A DNA stretch of 64,000 nucleotides from Bacteroidales bacterium UBA6828 (GTDB lineage Bacteria; Bacteroidota; Bacteroidia; Bacteroidales; Paludibacteraceae). The notes below the pieces were generated by a model. It ran no database searches. It was not told where the DNA came from and saw only the letters and a list, made by a program, of their open reading frames with translations. The stretch lies in NCBI GenBank assembly GCA_002452095.1, contig DKEG01000060.1, positions 32,822-96,821 on the forward strand. Reading direction: 5' to 3'. The position numbers and the translations under genes are program-made. The number at the start of each line of letters is the position of its first letter. The first letter of the stretch is position 1. Positions 1-9,001 of the stretch are shown here, in pieces.

Positions 1-606
1 CTGCGGATTGAGGGCGCGGAGGTTGCCATAGCCGAGGTGCAAGACGGGGTGTTTCTGCAAGCGATAGACGACGCTTGTTACGACATACCGCCCACGGAGT
101 TCGTTTTTGAAGATACTGTCGCGATAGCCGTAACGGCACTCCTCGTTGGTGAAAGTGTGCGGTTTGCCAGTAGCGATTTCGACCGTATTGACGCTGACAA
201 TGACATCTTTGGCTTCCACGCCATAGGCACCGACATTCTGCACCGCAGAGGCTCCCACCTCACCGGGAATATGGCTAAGGTTCTCCAAGCCGCCGAGCCC
301 CATATCGACAATCTGCTCAATGAGTTCGTCCAAGACCAAGCCCGACTCGGCTTCGATGTCCACGTGGTCGGAGTCCTCGTCCAGAGCACGTGCGCGGCAC
401 ATACGGGAATGAAGGAGAACGCCATCGAAATCTTTGGTAAAGAGCAGATTGGAGCCTGCACCGATAGCCATCATAGGTTGCCCCGCATAGCGATGGAGCA
501 GGTCTTGGAGTTCGGCAACGGATGTATATTCCGCCCACACACGCGTGCGCACGTTCATTTTGAAGGTGTTGCGCCCGAGGAGGGAGATGTTTTCTTGGAC
601 AGTCAT
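1..606 (-). CDS. murB: UDP-N-acetylenolpyruvoylglucosamine reductase (partial)
   Basis: MurB reduces enolpyruvyl-UDP-GlcNAc to UDP-N-acetylmuramate with NADPH and FAD, a cytosolic step of peptidoglycan synthesis. The frame is open to the window edge, so only the N-terminal 202 residues are seen. They carry the FAD-binding signatures: AIGAGSNLL near residue 50 and IPGEVGASAVQNVGAYG near residue 115, followed by the conserved YGYRDS segment near 165 that holds the catalytic Arg region. The C-terminal domain with the catalytic Ser/Glu lies outside the window. ATG at 606 begins MTVQENISLLGRNTF, a normal MurB start. It lies 68 bp downstream of nadE on the same strand and probably shares its transcript. 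Confidence 0.95.
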   Translation of the reverse strand, partial: MTVQENISLLGRNTFKMNVRTRVWAEYTSVAELQDLLHRYAGQPMMAIGAGSNLLFTKDFDGVLLHSRMCRARALDEDSDHVDIEAESGLVLDELIEQIVDMGLGGLENLSHIPGEVGASAVQNVGAYGVEAKDVIVSVNTVEIATGKPHTFTNEECRYGYRDSIFKNELRGRYVVTSVVYRLQKHPVLHLGYGNLRALNPQ

Positions 607-674
607 AGTAATTTTATAGGACTAATAAGACCGATGGGGCAAATAAGTCTGATAATGGATTATTTATTGGGCAT

Positions 675-2627
675 TTATTTGGGGCAGCAGACATCGCTGG
701 GCATACGCCAGTCGCCGCGGGGCGAAAGGCTGACGCAGACCACCTTTGGTCCGTCGGGCATACAAGAGCGCTTGAACTGCTGCTGATAGAAACGGCGGAA
801 GAATACGTCAAGCCAATGATTGATAGTCTCTTCGTCGTACTTGTCGGCAAATGCCTGCGAAGCCATATAGGCGATTTTGTCTCGCGTAAAGCCGTAGCGT
901 AGGTAATAGTAGATAAAGAAATCGTGGAGTTCGTAGGGACCGACTTTGTCTTCGGTGATCTGGGCGATATTACCATTCTCGTCCGCCGGCAGCAGTTCGG
1001 GCGAGACTGGGGTATCGATGACATCCAGCAGGACACGGCGCGTATCCTCGCCAAACATATTCTCCGCCGCATAGCGCACCATATAGCGCACGAGGGTCTT
1101 GGGGATCCCCGCATTGATGCCGTACATAGACATCTGGTCTCCCGAATAGGTAGCCCAGCCGAGTGCGAGTTCGCTCAAGTCGCCCGTACCGACCACGATA
1201 CCGTTGTGCTCGTTTGCCATATCCATCAGGATAAGCGTGCGGATACGCGCTTGGGCATTCTCGTAGGTAACATCGTGGTTATTTATATCGTGTCCGATGT
1301 CCGCAAGGTGCTGTGTAGCAACATCGCGGATAGGTATTTCGTAGGTGGTAACGCCGAGTTGCTCCATCATAGCGAGGGCGTTTTGGTAGGTGCGGTCACT
1401 GGTGCCGAATCCCGGCATGGTGATACCAAGGACACGTTTGCGGTCGTAGCCGAGGTTGTCCGCCGCCAAGACACAGACAAGGAGTGCCAACGTTGAATCC
1501 AGGCCGCCCGATATACCGACGACCACCGTCTCGGAATGTGTATGCTCCCAACGGCGCATCAGTCCGCTCGTCTGAATCGAGAAGACATCCATACAATAGG
1601 TATCTTCATCGCCCTTGGCAGGCAGGAAAGGAGTCATGGAGAAAGTGCGGTGTAGCGGTTCGGTCCGGACGCTTTCCATATCGTCGGTCATCCGCTCCAA
1701 AGGCGCCACGTTGATTTTGCGATAATGCCCGTGCTTGTCTTTGGTGAAATTGGTATTGCGCTGTCGGTCGGTGCGAAGCCGCTCGATATCAATCTCCTGA
1801 ATAATCATAGAGGAGGTGCGCAGGAAACGCTCTCCCTCGCTGAGCAGGTCGCCATTCTCGGCGATGTAGGTAGAACCCGAATAGACCACATCGGTGGTAC
1901 TCTCCCCTACCCCTGAAGAAGTATAGACATAGCCGCAATGGACGCGTGCCGACTGCTGGGTAATCATCTGTCGGCGGAAAGCGTTCTTGCCCACGAGGCA
2001 GTTGCTGCTCGAGAGGTTGAATATCAGTTCCGCCCCCTGGATAGCCAACTGCGTGGACGGCGGGAGCGGGCTCCAGAGGTCTTCGCAGATTTCGATGCCG
2101 AAACTATAGTTGCGCGTGGTAAAAAGCAGGTCGGGACCAAACGGCACATCACCGCTCCAGATCTCGATAGTAGGGATACGCGGTGCGACGGTGTTCCATG
2201 AATACTCGAGTGCCAGACGCCCCGAAGTGAACCATCGTTTCTCGTAGAACTCGCCCGTATTGGGGAGGTTGATCTTCGGCACGATACCCAAGACCTCGCC
2301 GTCGGTCATCACGAAAGCGCAGTTGAAGAGGTTGTTATCCACCTGCAATGGTGCACCGATAAGGACAATGACAGGTTTCTCGCGTGTAAAAGCGCATATA
2401 TCTTCGAGTGCGTCAAGCGCATCCTGCTGCAGTTGTCGTGTAAAGAACAGGTCGGCACATGTGTAGCCGGTAAGGGTCAGTTCGGGGAAACAGATCACCT
2501 CCACGCCCTCAGAGACAGCCTCCAATATTTGCTGTTTCACCTGCTGTGCATTGTATTTACAATCCGCCACACGGATCATAGGTACGGCTGCTGCCACACG
2601 CACGAAACCGAAATTTGTATTTTGCAT
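675..2627 (-). CDS. nadE: Glutamine-dependent NAD+ synthetase
   Basis: Two-domain NAD+ synthase that amidates nicotinic acid adenine dinucleotide to NAD+ using glutamine and ATP. Residues 1-290 form the carbon-nitrogen hydrolase (glutaminase) domain, with the expected triad Glu49 (FPEL), Lys118 (PKINLPN) and Cys181 (IEICEDLW). Residues 340-640 form the NAD synthase domain, with the ATP-pyrophosphatase P-loop SGGLDS at 373-378. The 650-residue length is normal for the bacterial glutaminase-fused form. The ATG at 2627 is preceded by a Bacteroidota-type promoter about 30 bp upstream, so the leader is short. It is probably the first gene of a nadE-murB transcript. Confidence 0.97.
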   Translation of the reverse strand: MQNTNFGFVRVAAAVPMIRVADCKYNAQQVKQQILEAVSEGVEVICFPELTLTGYTCADLFFTRQLQQDALDALEDICAFTREKPVIVLIGAPLQVDNNLFNCAFVMTDGEVLGIVPKINLPNTGEFYEKRWFTSGRLALEYSWNTVAPRIPTIEIWSGDVPFGPDLLFTTRNYSFGIEICEDLWSPLPPSTQLAIQGAELIFNLSSSNCLVGKNAFRRQMITQQSARVHCGYVYTSSGVGESTTDVVYSGSTYIAENGDLLSEGERFLRTSSMIIQEIDIERLRTDRQRNTNFTKDKHGHYRKINVAPLERMTDDMESVRTEPLHRTFSMTPFLPAKGDEDTYCMDVFSIQTSGLMRRWEHTHSETVVVGISGGLDSTLALLVCVLAADNLGYDRKRVLGITMPGFGTSDRTYQNALAMMEQLGVTTYEIPIRDVATQHLADIGHDINNHDVTYENAQARIRTLILMDMANEHNGIVVGTGDLSELALGWATYSGDQMSMYGINAGIPKTLVRYMVRYAAENMFGEDTRRVLLDVIDTPVSPELLPADENGNIAQITEDKVGPYELHDFFIYYYLRYGFTRDKIAYMASQAFADKYDEETINHWLDVFFRRFYQQQFKRSCMPDGPKVVCVSLSPRGDWRMPSDVCCPK

Positions 2628-2656
2628 ACCGATAAGTAAGAATTAAGAGACAGGCG

Positions 2657-2687
2657 CAAAGTTAGCAATAAAATATGAATATGGCAA
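2657..2687 (-). promoter_or_regulatory. Promoter of nadE
   Basis: On the minus strand: TTG, 20 nt, TAACTTTG. This matches the Bacteroidota sigma-A consensus (TTTG-N19/21-TAnnTTTG) and lies just upstream of the nadE start. Confidence 0.7.
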
Positions 2688-2766
2688 GCAAAGGTATTTC
2701 AAATGGCATGGCAAAAGCCGTAAAAGAGAAAAAATGCAGAAAAGTACAGAAAAAACCATACCAAAA

Positions 2767-2798
2767 TTTGTGTATATCAAAAAAATGCCGTACCTTTG
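2767..2798 (+). promoter_or_regulatory. Promoter of tRNA-Glu
   Basis: TTTG, 20 nt, TACCTTTG: a perfect Bacteroidota consensus. It ends about 37 bp before the first base of the mature tRNA. Confidence 0.8.
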
Positions 2799-2834
2799 CA
2801 CCCGCTTTTGAGGAATAAAGCGAAATACAACCTT

Positions 2835-2910
2835 GGTGCTATCGTCTAGTGGCCTAGGACAACGGCCTCTCACGCCGTAAACCCCGGTTCGAGTCCGGGT
2901 AGCACTACCA
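2835..2910 (+). tRNA. tRNA-Glu (anticodon CTC)
   Basis: The full cloverleaf can be folded by eye. The acceptor stem GGTGCTA pairs with TAGCACT (first pair G-T). The anticodon stem ACGGC/GCCGT encloses the loop CTCTCAC, giving anticodon CTC (reads GAG). The T arm has GGTTCGAGTCC, and the discriminator A is followed by an encoded CCA at 2908-2910. It has its own promoter and terminator. Confidence 0.95.
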
Positions 2911-2915
2911 AGAGG

Positions 2916-2947
2916 AAAGAGAAATCGGGAACGGTTTCTCTTTTTTT
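2916..2947 (+). terminator. Rho-independent terminator of tRNA-Glu
   Basis: A 9-bp stem AAAGAGAAA/TTTCTCTTT (2916-2924 with 2935-2943) with a 10-nt loop. It runs into a T tract and directly follows the tRNA. Confidence 0.8.
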
Positions 2948-2997
2948 GTTGTGCAACTTTGCAAGCACAATTATGTGATTTACGGAATATCCATACG

Positions 2998-3030
2998 AAA
3001 AAGAGATTGCCCATGAAGACAATCTCTTTT
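2998..3030 (-). terminator. Rho-independent terminator of tRNA-Lys
   Basis: On the minus strand: an 11-bp stem AAAAGAGATTG/CAATCTCTTTT with a 9-nt loop followed by Ts, just after the 3' end of tRNA-Lys. It converges with the tRNA-Glu terminator. Confidence 0.75.
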
Positions 3031-3033
3031 CTG

Positions 3034-3106
3034 TGTCCCCCGAGGGACTCGAACCCTCGACCCACTGATTAAGAGTCAGTTGCTCTACCAACTGAGCTAG
3101 GGAGAC
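3034..3106 (-). tRNA. tRNA-Lys (anticodon CTT)
   Basis: Minus-strand cloverleaf. The acceptor stem GTCTCCC pairs with GGGGGAC. The anticodon stem ACTGA/TCAGT encloses CTCTTAA, giving anticodon CTT (reads AAG). The T arm has GGTTCGAGTCC and the discriminator is A. Unlike the neighbouring tRNA-Glu, CCA is not encoded. Confidence 0.95.
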
Positions 3107-3143
3107 ATCCGTATGAAACAATGCTTTTTCTCAAAAGCGGGTG

Positions 3144-3175
3144 CAAAGGTACGGCTAAATTTTGGATTATGCAAA
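3144..3175 (-). promoter_or_regulatory. Promoter of tRNA-Lys
   Basis: On the minus strand: TTTG, 20 nt, TACCTTTG, the same perfect consensus as for tRNA-Glu. It ends about 37 bp before the tRNA 5' end. Confidence 0.8.
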
Positions 3176-3290
3176 TTTGGCAGTCATTTTTCTATATTTT
3201 TCGTGTTTTTATATGGTTGGGCAGGATTTGGGGCAGCCGACATTAGCGGCAAGAAAAATGGAAGAAAATAAGCCTTAAGTTGCTCTTTTG

Positions 3291-3355
3291 ACGACGCGAG
3301 ACGCGTCGTCCCCACACTTTTGCGCTCCCAAATGACCGCGGACGAGGCGTCCGCG
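3291..3355. repeat. Two GC-rich extragenic palindromes
   Basis: ACGACGCG-AGA-CGCGTCGT (3291-3309) and CGCGGACG-AGG-CGTCCGCG (3337-3355) are perfect 8-bp-arm palindromes with 3-nt loops. The first, with the preceding TTGCTCTT, recurs near 40.5 kb. They sit in the gene-free stretch 3107-3559, where I see no convincing gene. Confidence 0.75.
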
Positions 3356-3384
3356 TCCCCGGCGGAAGAGTGGTGCCAACTCAT

Positions 3385-3435
3385 GGGTAAACGCCCTACA
3401 AAAACAGTTCCCGTTGCCGTGTCGTTGCCGTAAAT
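3385..3435 (+). repeat. ~50-bp dispersed intergenic repeat, copy 1
   Basis: It begins GGGTAAACGCCCTA and ends with a tandem CGTTGCCGTnT-CGTTGCCGTAA. A second copy in the same orientation lies at 35280-35330. The function is unknown. Confidence 0.65.
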
Positions 3436-3500
3436 TAGAGCCAACCAGTCAGAACAACACCTGTTTTTCGAGACAGCAGGGTGAATTTCAGACAGAGTTG

Positions 3501-3531
3501 TTGCATTATTGGCATTTTTTGTGTAATTTTG
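3501..3531 (+). promoter_or_regulatory. Promoter of the first surface-protein gene
   Basis: TTG, 20 nt, TAATTTTG. It ends 28 bp before the ATG at 3560, giving a very short leader. Confidence 0.65.
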
Positions 3532-3559
3532 CAGCGGATTTTATAGGGCTACAAGAAGG

Positions 3560-6500
3560 ATGAGAAAACATCACTTATTTCGCATATATTGCAGTATGGC
3601 ATTGCTATGCATAGCGATAGCAGGCTACGGACAGATATTCGAGACCTTACCTTACGAATTCGGGTTTGAAGATACAGAAGCGACCGAGTTGAGCAAATGG
3701 GTGCTCAACCCCGGTATGGGCGTGTATGCCACCGATTCCCTGATTGACCAATGGTGTGTAGGCGAGGCGTTGCGGAGCAGTGGCGACAAGGGGCTTTATA
3801 TGTCGAACAGCGGGGGAGAGAACTCGGAGGTAGGCAAACGCGATCTGATTGTCAACCAGATGACAGGGGAGATTGAATTGATTATCGGCAACCCGAAGTA
3901 TGTGCAGTTTGCATACCGTGATTTTGCGCTTCCGACGGGAAATTACTATGTCTGCTTCGATTACATCAGTCCGAATATGCAGTTGGCGGCGGGGTATATC
4001 ACGTTTATCCAGCCTCCGACGGCGCAATCAAACAAAGTAACGCTGCAACGCGGAACGGACGTATTGCCTGCGGTGAACCCGACGGTAGGTCCGGCAAGCG
4101 GTGCAGAGACGTGGAATACGGCTAATTTTACCCTGAACGTAACACAGCCGTCGAACGGCGAAGTGCGCTATGTGCGGCTGTGGTTTGCGTGGCTGAACTC
4201 GGAGGCGGACTCGATACAACAGGGTATCAGCGGTGCGATAGACAACATACAGATAGTGGAAAACAAGTTCCCGATACCGACCGGTTTTACAGGGACGGTG
4301 GAGAACTGCGACCACGTGGTATTCGAATGGAGTCCGGTAGCGACACGGTATCAGTTCCAATACCGCCGTATCGGAGAAAGCACGTGGAAGAACCGCTGGG
4401 TGAACAACAGCAGCACCTATACGCTGCAGAACATGAAGGAGGGAGTCTATGATTTCCGTGTGCGGAGTATGGATATACAAACCGATGCACAGGGCAAAAC
4501 GGACACGGTGTACAGCCCTTATGCGTACGTAAACAATTTTACGGTTTTCTGTCCGGAGTTGCACTGTATCAACTACTCGAACCTACACGACACCACGTTG
4601 GCGCATTGTACATACGGTAACACCTCTCTCGATGGATATGAGGTCAATAAGAACAAGCCCTTTGAGAAGACGGGCGTGATAGACCAAGGTCCGAACTCGA
4701 TACTCTCGCGCCATACGGTGGTATGGGACACGACGGCGACCGACCCGCGCACGGGCGGGAAACTGCGTATGGTACCACGGGGCGAGACCTCGAGTGTGCG
4801 TTTGGGCAACTGGGAGACCGGTAACGGCACGGAGGCGATAACATACCCGTATCATGTAGATAAGAACAGCGAGATACTGCTGTTGCGCTATGCGATAGTG
4901 CTACAAGATCCGACGGGGCATAGCGAAGACGAGATGCCGCGATTCGTATTGGAAGTGAAAGACGAGAACGGGCAGCCTGTGGACGCGACCTGCGGTCGTG
5001 TGGATCTGAACCCGCTGAGCAACGACCCCGGTTGGCAGACCATCAAGGGACAGACTATGGATGCCGACATTGTCTATAAAGACTGGACAACGCTCGGACT
5101 GAACCTGAGCGATTACGAGGGGCAGACGCTGTATATCAGCGTAGCGACCTACGACTGCTTCCTCTCGGCACACTACGGATATGCCTATTTCACGCTGGAT
5201 TGCGAGTCTGCCAACATCAAGAACACCGGTTGCGGGAAGGAGGTGATGGAGGTGGAAGCCCCCGACGGATTCAACTACCAATGGCGTACGGACGACGGCA
5301 CGGTGCGCTCGACGGAGCGGGCAGTAGATATACGCTCGACCGACCCGACGAACTGGACGTGCCGACTGACCTCGAAAGAGAACACGGGCTGTTGGTTCGA
5401 ACTGAGCATCAACACCACCGCCCGCTGGCCGCAAGCGGAGTTCGGGCTGCTTTATACGCCGCAGAACTGCGAAAACCGCTATACGATCACCAACACGAGT
5501 TATGTATGGGTGAACGAAGACGGGAAGCATATCGAGTACCGCAACGAGGGGTGCGAGAACTACGAATGGGAGTTCAGCACAGGCGCACAGGACTACACCA
5601 CCGACCCCAATCCGGGGTATATCATTTTCCCCGCCGAGGGCGGAAAACACTGGGTACACCTGACTGCGAAGAACGGTATCGGAGAAGGGGCGTGTATGTC
5701 GGACACGACGATAGAAGTGCTGGTACCGCGCGTTGGCGACACGCAGGGGGCAGTGTATGACACCATCTGCGAGGGCAGTTGGGTGGACTGGCACGGCAAC
5801 CGGTACACCACCAGCGGCACATATACTTTCCAAGGACAAGCCCCCGAAACGGGTTGCTACGCGAACGACACGCTGTATCTGACCGTAAATCCGCAAGACC
5901 TTATCGAACTGGCTGACACGACGGTTTGCTACGGCGATACGGTGCGGCTGGACAGCCTGTGGACGGATGTATCGAGGACGATGCGACTGGTATTGCCCAA
6001 CCGGTACGGCTGCGACAGCACGGTGCTGCGCAAGGTAACGGTGCTGCCCGAGTTGATGCCGATAATAGAATCGCAGGAAGCGGACAGCGCACACCTGTAC
6101 GGCTATATACATATAACCATTTCGGAGTACTCGAATGTATCACGGTTCACCGTCAATGGCACGGAATATACCGAGTCGGTGGCATTGGACAGCCTGCGAG
6201 GCGGGATATACACGATGAATTTCTACAACGATTTCGGTTGCTCCATAAGCGAGGAGATACGTATGTGCCGCTATATGGTATTCCAGCGTTGGAACGATGT
6301 TATCTCGCTGATGAACGAGAACTATGAGGGCGGCGGAACGTTTACGGGTTATCAATGGTACGAGAACGGGGAACCGATTGCGGGTGCAAACCGCTCCTAC
6401 TACTACAAGGCAGGCGGTTTGTCAGAGAACGACTACTACACCTGCTTGGTAACACTGCCGGACGGAACGCAGGAGATGAGTTGCGTATTTGTGCCGACGG

Positions 6501-6739
6501 TTACCCAAGAAGGGCAGGTATCGCTCTCGCCGACATATATCCGCAGCGGGCAGAGCGTGGCGGTATCCGTACCGCAGAAAGCGCAAGTGCGCGGATACAA
6601 CACGATGGGGCAGCCTGTATTCACCGCCGATATACAGGAAGGAAAAAACACATTGCCACTGTCAGCGGAACGGGGAATGTATATCATTGTGGTATCAACA
6701 CCCGATGGAGACAAACCGTTCAGGGTGGTCGTGGAATAG
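3560..6739 (+). CDS. Secreted multidomain protein with T9SS-type C-terminal domain
   Basis: 1059 residues, predicted to be exported and attached to the cell surface by type IX secretion. An N-terminal signal peptide ends near GYGQ (residue ~25). The mature N-terminus resembles a choice-of-anchor-J-type module (EFGFEDTE...), followed by an FN3-like unit at about 237-330. A long segment from about 335 to 555 is paralogous to the gene at 9002, with shared motifs SVRLGNW, KDWTTL and HYGYAYFT. Two units of about 55 residues with C-x-G...GC follow (~730-835), and the last ~75 residues (LSPTYIRSGQ...VVVE) resemble a T9SS sorting domain. The function is unknown; adhesin-like architecture is an inference. 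Confidence 0.8.
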   Translation: MRKHHLFRIYCSMALLCIAIAGYGQIFETLPYEFGFEDTEATELSKWVLNPGMGVYATDSLIDQWCVGEALRSSGDKGLYMSNSGGENSEVGKRDLIVNQMTGEIELIIGNPKYVQFAYRDFALPTGNYYVCFDYISPNMQLAAGYITFIQPPTAQSNKVTLQRGTDVLPAVNPTVGPASGAETWNTANFTLNVTQPSNGEVRYVRLWFAWLNSEADSIQQGISGAIDNIQIVENKFPIPTGFTGTVENCDHVVFEWSPVATRYQFQYRRIGESTWKNRWVNNSSTYTLQNMKEGVYDFRVRSMDIQTDAQGKTDTVYSPYAYVNNFTVFCPELHCINYSNLHDTTLAHCTYGNTSLDGYEVNKNKPFEKTGVIDQGPNSILSRHTVVWDTTATDPRTGGKLRMVPRGETSSVRLGNWETGNGTEAITYPYHVDKNSEILLLRYAIVLQDPTGHSEDEMPRFVLEVKDENGQPVDATCGRVDLNPLSNDPGWQTIKGQTMDADIVYKDWTTLGLNLSDYEGQTLYISVATYDCFLSAHYGYAYFTLDCESANIKNTGCGKEVMEVEAPDGFNYQWRTDDGTVRSTERAVDIRSTDPTNWTCRLTSKENTGCWFELSINTTARWPQAEFGLLYTPQNCENRYTITNTSYVWVNEDGKHIEYRNEGCENYEWEFSTGAQDYTTDPNPGYIIFPAEGGKHWVHLTAKNGIGEGACMSDTTIEVLVPRVGDTQGAVYDTICEGSWVDWHGNRYTTSGTYTFQGQAPETGCYANDTLYLTVNPQDLIELADTTVCYGDTVRLDSLWTDVSRTMRLVLPNRYGCDSTVLRKVTVLPELMPIIESQEADSAHLYGYIHITISEYSNVSRFTVNGTEYTESVALDSLRGGIYTMNFYNDFGCSISEEIRMCRYMVFQRWNDVISLMNENYEGGGTFTGYQWYENGEPIAGANRSYYYKAGGLSENDYYTCLVTLPDGTQEMSCVFVPTVTQEGQVSLSPTYIRSGQSVAVSVPQKAQVRGYNTMGQPVFTADIQEGKNTLPLSAERGMYIIVVSTPDGDKPFRVVVE

Positions 6740-6773
6740 GAACGCTAACTTTTTGAAAAACATATATTCTTAA

Positions 6774-6953
6774 AACGTTAATTATCGTGTAATTAGACGT
6801 TAACTCTTCAAGGAACATATAATTATCCATATATAATTGAACCATTAATTATTCATAGTTTGCATAGCAGAACACATTCATAGGTAATTTGTGGATAATT
6901 ATATGTTCCCAAAAGGGAAACAATTAACGATTCATTACACGATCATTAACGTT
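6774..6953. repeat. Inverted pair of AT-rich dispersed elements
   Basis: The left copy (6774-6850, plus) and right copy (6883-6953, minus) face each other. The outer 20 bp match in 19 positions as an inverted repeat (AACGTTAATTATCGTGTAAT against AACGTTAATGATCGTGTAAT). Both copies carry the GGAACATATAATTATCC core. Related copies lie at 8937, 42665 and 51777. It fills most of the 237-bp gap before the OmpA-type gene and could form a large cruciform. Confidence 0.75.
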
Positions 6954-6976
6954 ACAAGAAGAAACAGAAAAGACAA

Positions 6977-8863
6977 ATGAAACGCATACTATATATATTG
7001 TTGCTGGCAATAGCGTTGCCTATGGCGTTGCAGGCAGCACCGCCTGCACGCAACAGCAAGAACGCCAAGGCAAAAGGCAAGAGCCATACCACCAGGATAC
7101 AAGACCTGCATTTTGTCTCGATGTGGGGCGGTGCCGGATACTCGGGACTGGTGAACAACTACTCCACAGCCACTTTCGATGCGGGATTGGGCAAGACGGG
7201 CAGTTTTGACTCACGCTTTATCGGCGGGGGCGGCGGGCTATTAGGCGTAGGTTATGAATTGCACCACGGGCATTTTATGTTCTCTGCGGGAACGGAATTG
7301 CGCCTTTTCTCTTCAGAAGACCGAATGACGCTTTCGCCGTTCCAAACAGAGCGCGGCGACTATGCGACGATGATACAAAACTATGAACTGCAAGATTTCC
7401 GCGAGACACAAGCCGTAGGGCAACTGATGATACCGATACTCTTTGGCGGCAATTTCGACCGATACTATTTTATGGCGGGTGCCAAAATCGGGCACACACT
7501 TTTCGGAAGATGGAAACAGCGGGGTGATTTGCTGACCTCTGTAACCGAGCAGATGGGATTGGAAGACTGGACGGATATTCCTCCGCACAACCTGCAAACA
7601 GGGGCTTTGGCGGAACACCCGCTATATAGCGGTATGGGTAACGGACCTATTATGTGGGGATTGGATGTAACATTATCCGGCGAGTTCGGCATCAACCTGA
7701 ACGAGTTTTTCCCCACCGATTGGCAGACTGCCAACGAAGACAGCCGCCACCCATGGCATACCCGATTAGGTGTATTTATCGACTATGGTATGCCGGTTCT
7801 CTCCGCCCGCACAAGCGACGACTTGCAGTTGGCATACGTGGACGGCACCTACGAGTCGGATGCCCATCCTGCTAAGTTGTACACCAATTCGCTGCACCGA
7901 TCGAGTTTTGCGGACAAGAACGTCAGTTCGCTTCTTGTGGGCGTCAAACTGACGGCTCTCTGGCAGGTGAACAAACCGAGAGTGCCGAACCCGAGAATGG
8001 TGTTTGTGGTAACCGACACACTGGGTAACCCGACCACTTCGCAGGCTAGCGTGGAGGTAAAAGACACCAACAAACCCAAGCAGAAAGCCAAGGTACGCAA
8101 TATGGGCAAAGGCAGCAAGGCGGCTGTACGCTATGCCAAATCGACCTATACGGTGGTGGCACGTGCAGCGGGCTATCTGCCGAGCGATTATACGGGCGAT
8201 ACGCTGCGGGTTATCCACACCGCCGATTTGGATACAATACGTTTTCAGTTGATCCCCGTGCCACGCTGGGTATGCTATGTGCATGATTTGGAAACGGAGC
8301 AACTGATCGGGGCGACGATGCAACTGAAGAGCCGCGTTTCCAGCGGACACGACAAGACGCTGACTATCAATGCGGAGACACCAACGGTAGCAGGGTTGCA
8401 CTATGGCGATGTATTCGATATGACGCTTTCCGCCAACGGCTATCACGACACCACGGCGGTGGTCAGCCGTCTGACCGACACGGTGCATTACTACCTGCGC
8501 CCGATACACATCGTGCATAAGACGCTGCTGCTCAAACATATGTATTTCGCCACCGACAAAGCGGACATCTTGCCGTCGTCCGAACCCGAGTTGATGCGTC
8601 TGTACACTATGCTGAACGAGAACCCCGATGCACGTATTTTGATTACGGGACATACCGACTCGCAAGGTTCGGATATGTACAACCAGGTATTGTCGGAGAA
8701 ACGTGCCGCAAGCGTGAAAGCAGAGATGGTGAAACGCGGGATAGCCGCCGACCGTATCGAGACCAACGGCAAGGGCGAGAGCGAGCCGATTGACACCAAC
8801 GACACGGAAGTAGGACGGCAGAACAACCGCCGTGTACAGATTACGGTGCTGAACGGGGAATAA
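6977..8863 (+). CDS. OmpA-family outer membrane protein
   Basis: 628 residues. A signal peptide (MKRILYILLLAIALPMALQA) is followed by a basic linker. Residues ~40-330 are rich in alternating aromatic and Gly-rich strands typical of an outer-membrane barrel. Residues ~340-500 form one or two small beta domains (carboxypeptidase-regulatory-like), and residues ~515-628 are a clear OmpA peptidoglycan-binding domain (YFATDKADILPSS, TGHTDSQGS, NRRVQITV). It presumably ties the outer membrane to peptidoglycan. It sits between the two paralogous secreted proteins, which suggests a role in their surface assembly, but that is inference. Confidence 0.85.
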   Translation: MKRILYILLLAIALPMALQAAPPARNSKNAKAKGKSHTTRIQDLHFVSMWGGAGYSGLVNNYSTATFDAGLGKTGSFDSRFIGGGGGLLGVGYELHHGHFMFSAGTELRLFSSEDRMTLSPFQTERGDYATMIQNYELQDFRETQAVGQLMIPILFGGNFDRYYFMAGAKIGHTLFGRWKQRGDLLTSVTEQMGLEDWTDIPPHNLQTGALAEHPLYSGMGNGPIMWGLDVTLSGEFGINLNEFFPTDWQTANEDSRHPWHTRLGVFIDYGMPVLSARTSDDLQLAYVDGTYESDAHPAKLYTNSLHRSSFADKNVSSLLVGVKLTALWQVNKPRVPNPRMVFVVTDTLGNPTTSQASVEVKDTNKPKQKAKVRNMGKGSKAAVRYAKSTYTVVARAAGYLPSDYTGDTLRVIHTADLDTIRFQLIPVPRWVCYVHDLETEQLIGATMQLKSRVSSGHDKTLTINAETPTVAGLHYGDVFDMTLSANGYHDTTAVVSRLTDTVHYYLRPIHIVHKTLLLKHMYFATDKADILPSSEPELMRLYTMLNENPDARILITGHTDSQGSDMYNQVLSEKRAASVKAEMVKRGIAADRIETNGKGESEPIDTNDTEVGRQNNRRVQITVLNGE

Positions 8864-8936
8864 TGTCTCTTTATTCTCCGTTAAGACCATTAAGAGACAA
8901 TTAAAATTCTCCGTTAATTAATTACCATTAATTTAT

Positions 8937-8987
8937 CGTTAATTCTTGGATATACATATAATCAGCCATAAATTAACCATATAATTA
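8937..8987 (+). repeat. Degenerate AT-rich dispersed element
   Basis: CGTTAATT...ACATATAAT...ATTAACCAT...AATTA aligns loosely with the elements at 6774 and 42665. Like those, it lies just upstream of a start codon. Confidence 0.4.
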
Positions 8988-9001
8988 GGCGTAGATTGAT
9001 A

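Noticed and set aside
3184..3444. Open frame of 86 codons on the minus strand
   Set aside because: It spans two palindromes and a dispersed repeat and resembles no protein.
4901..6112. 403-codon open frame on the minus strand
   Set aside because: Antisense shadow of the secreted protein at 3560, with no signal peptide or domain.
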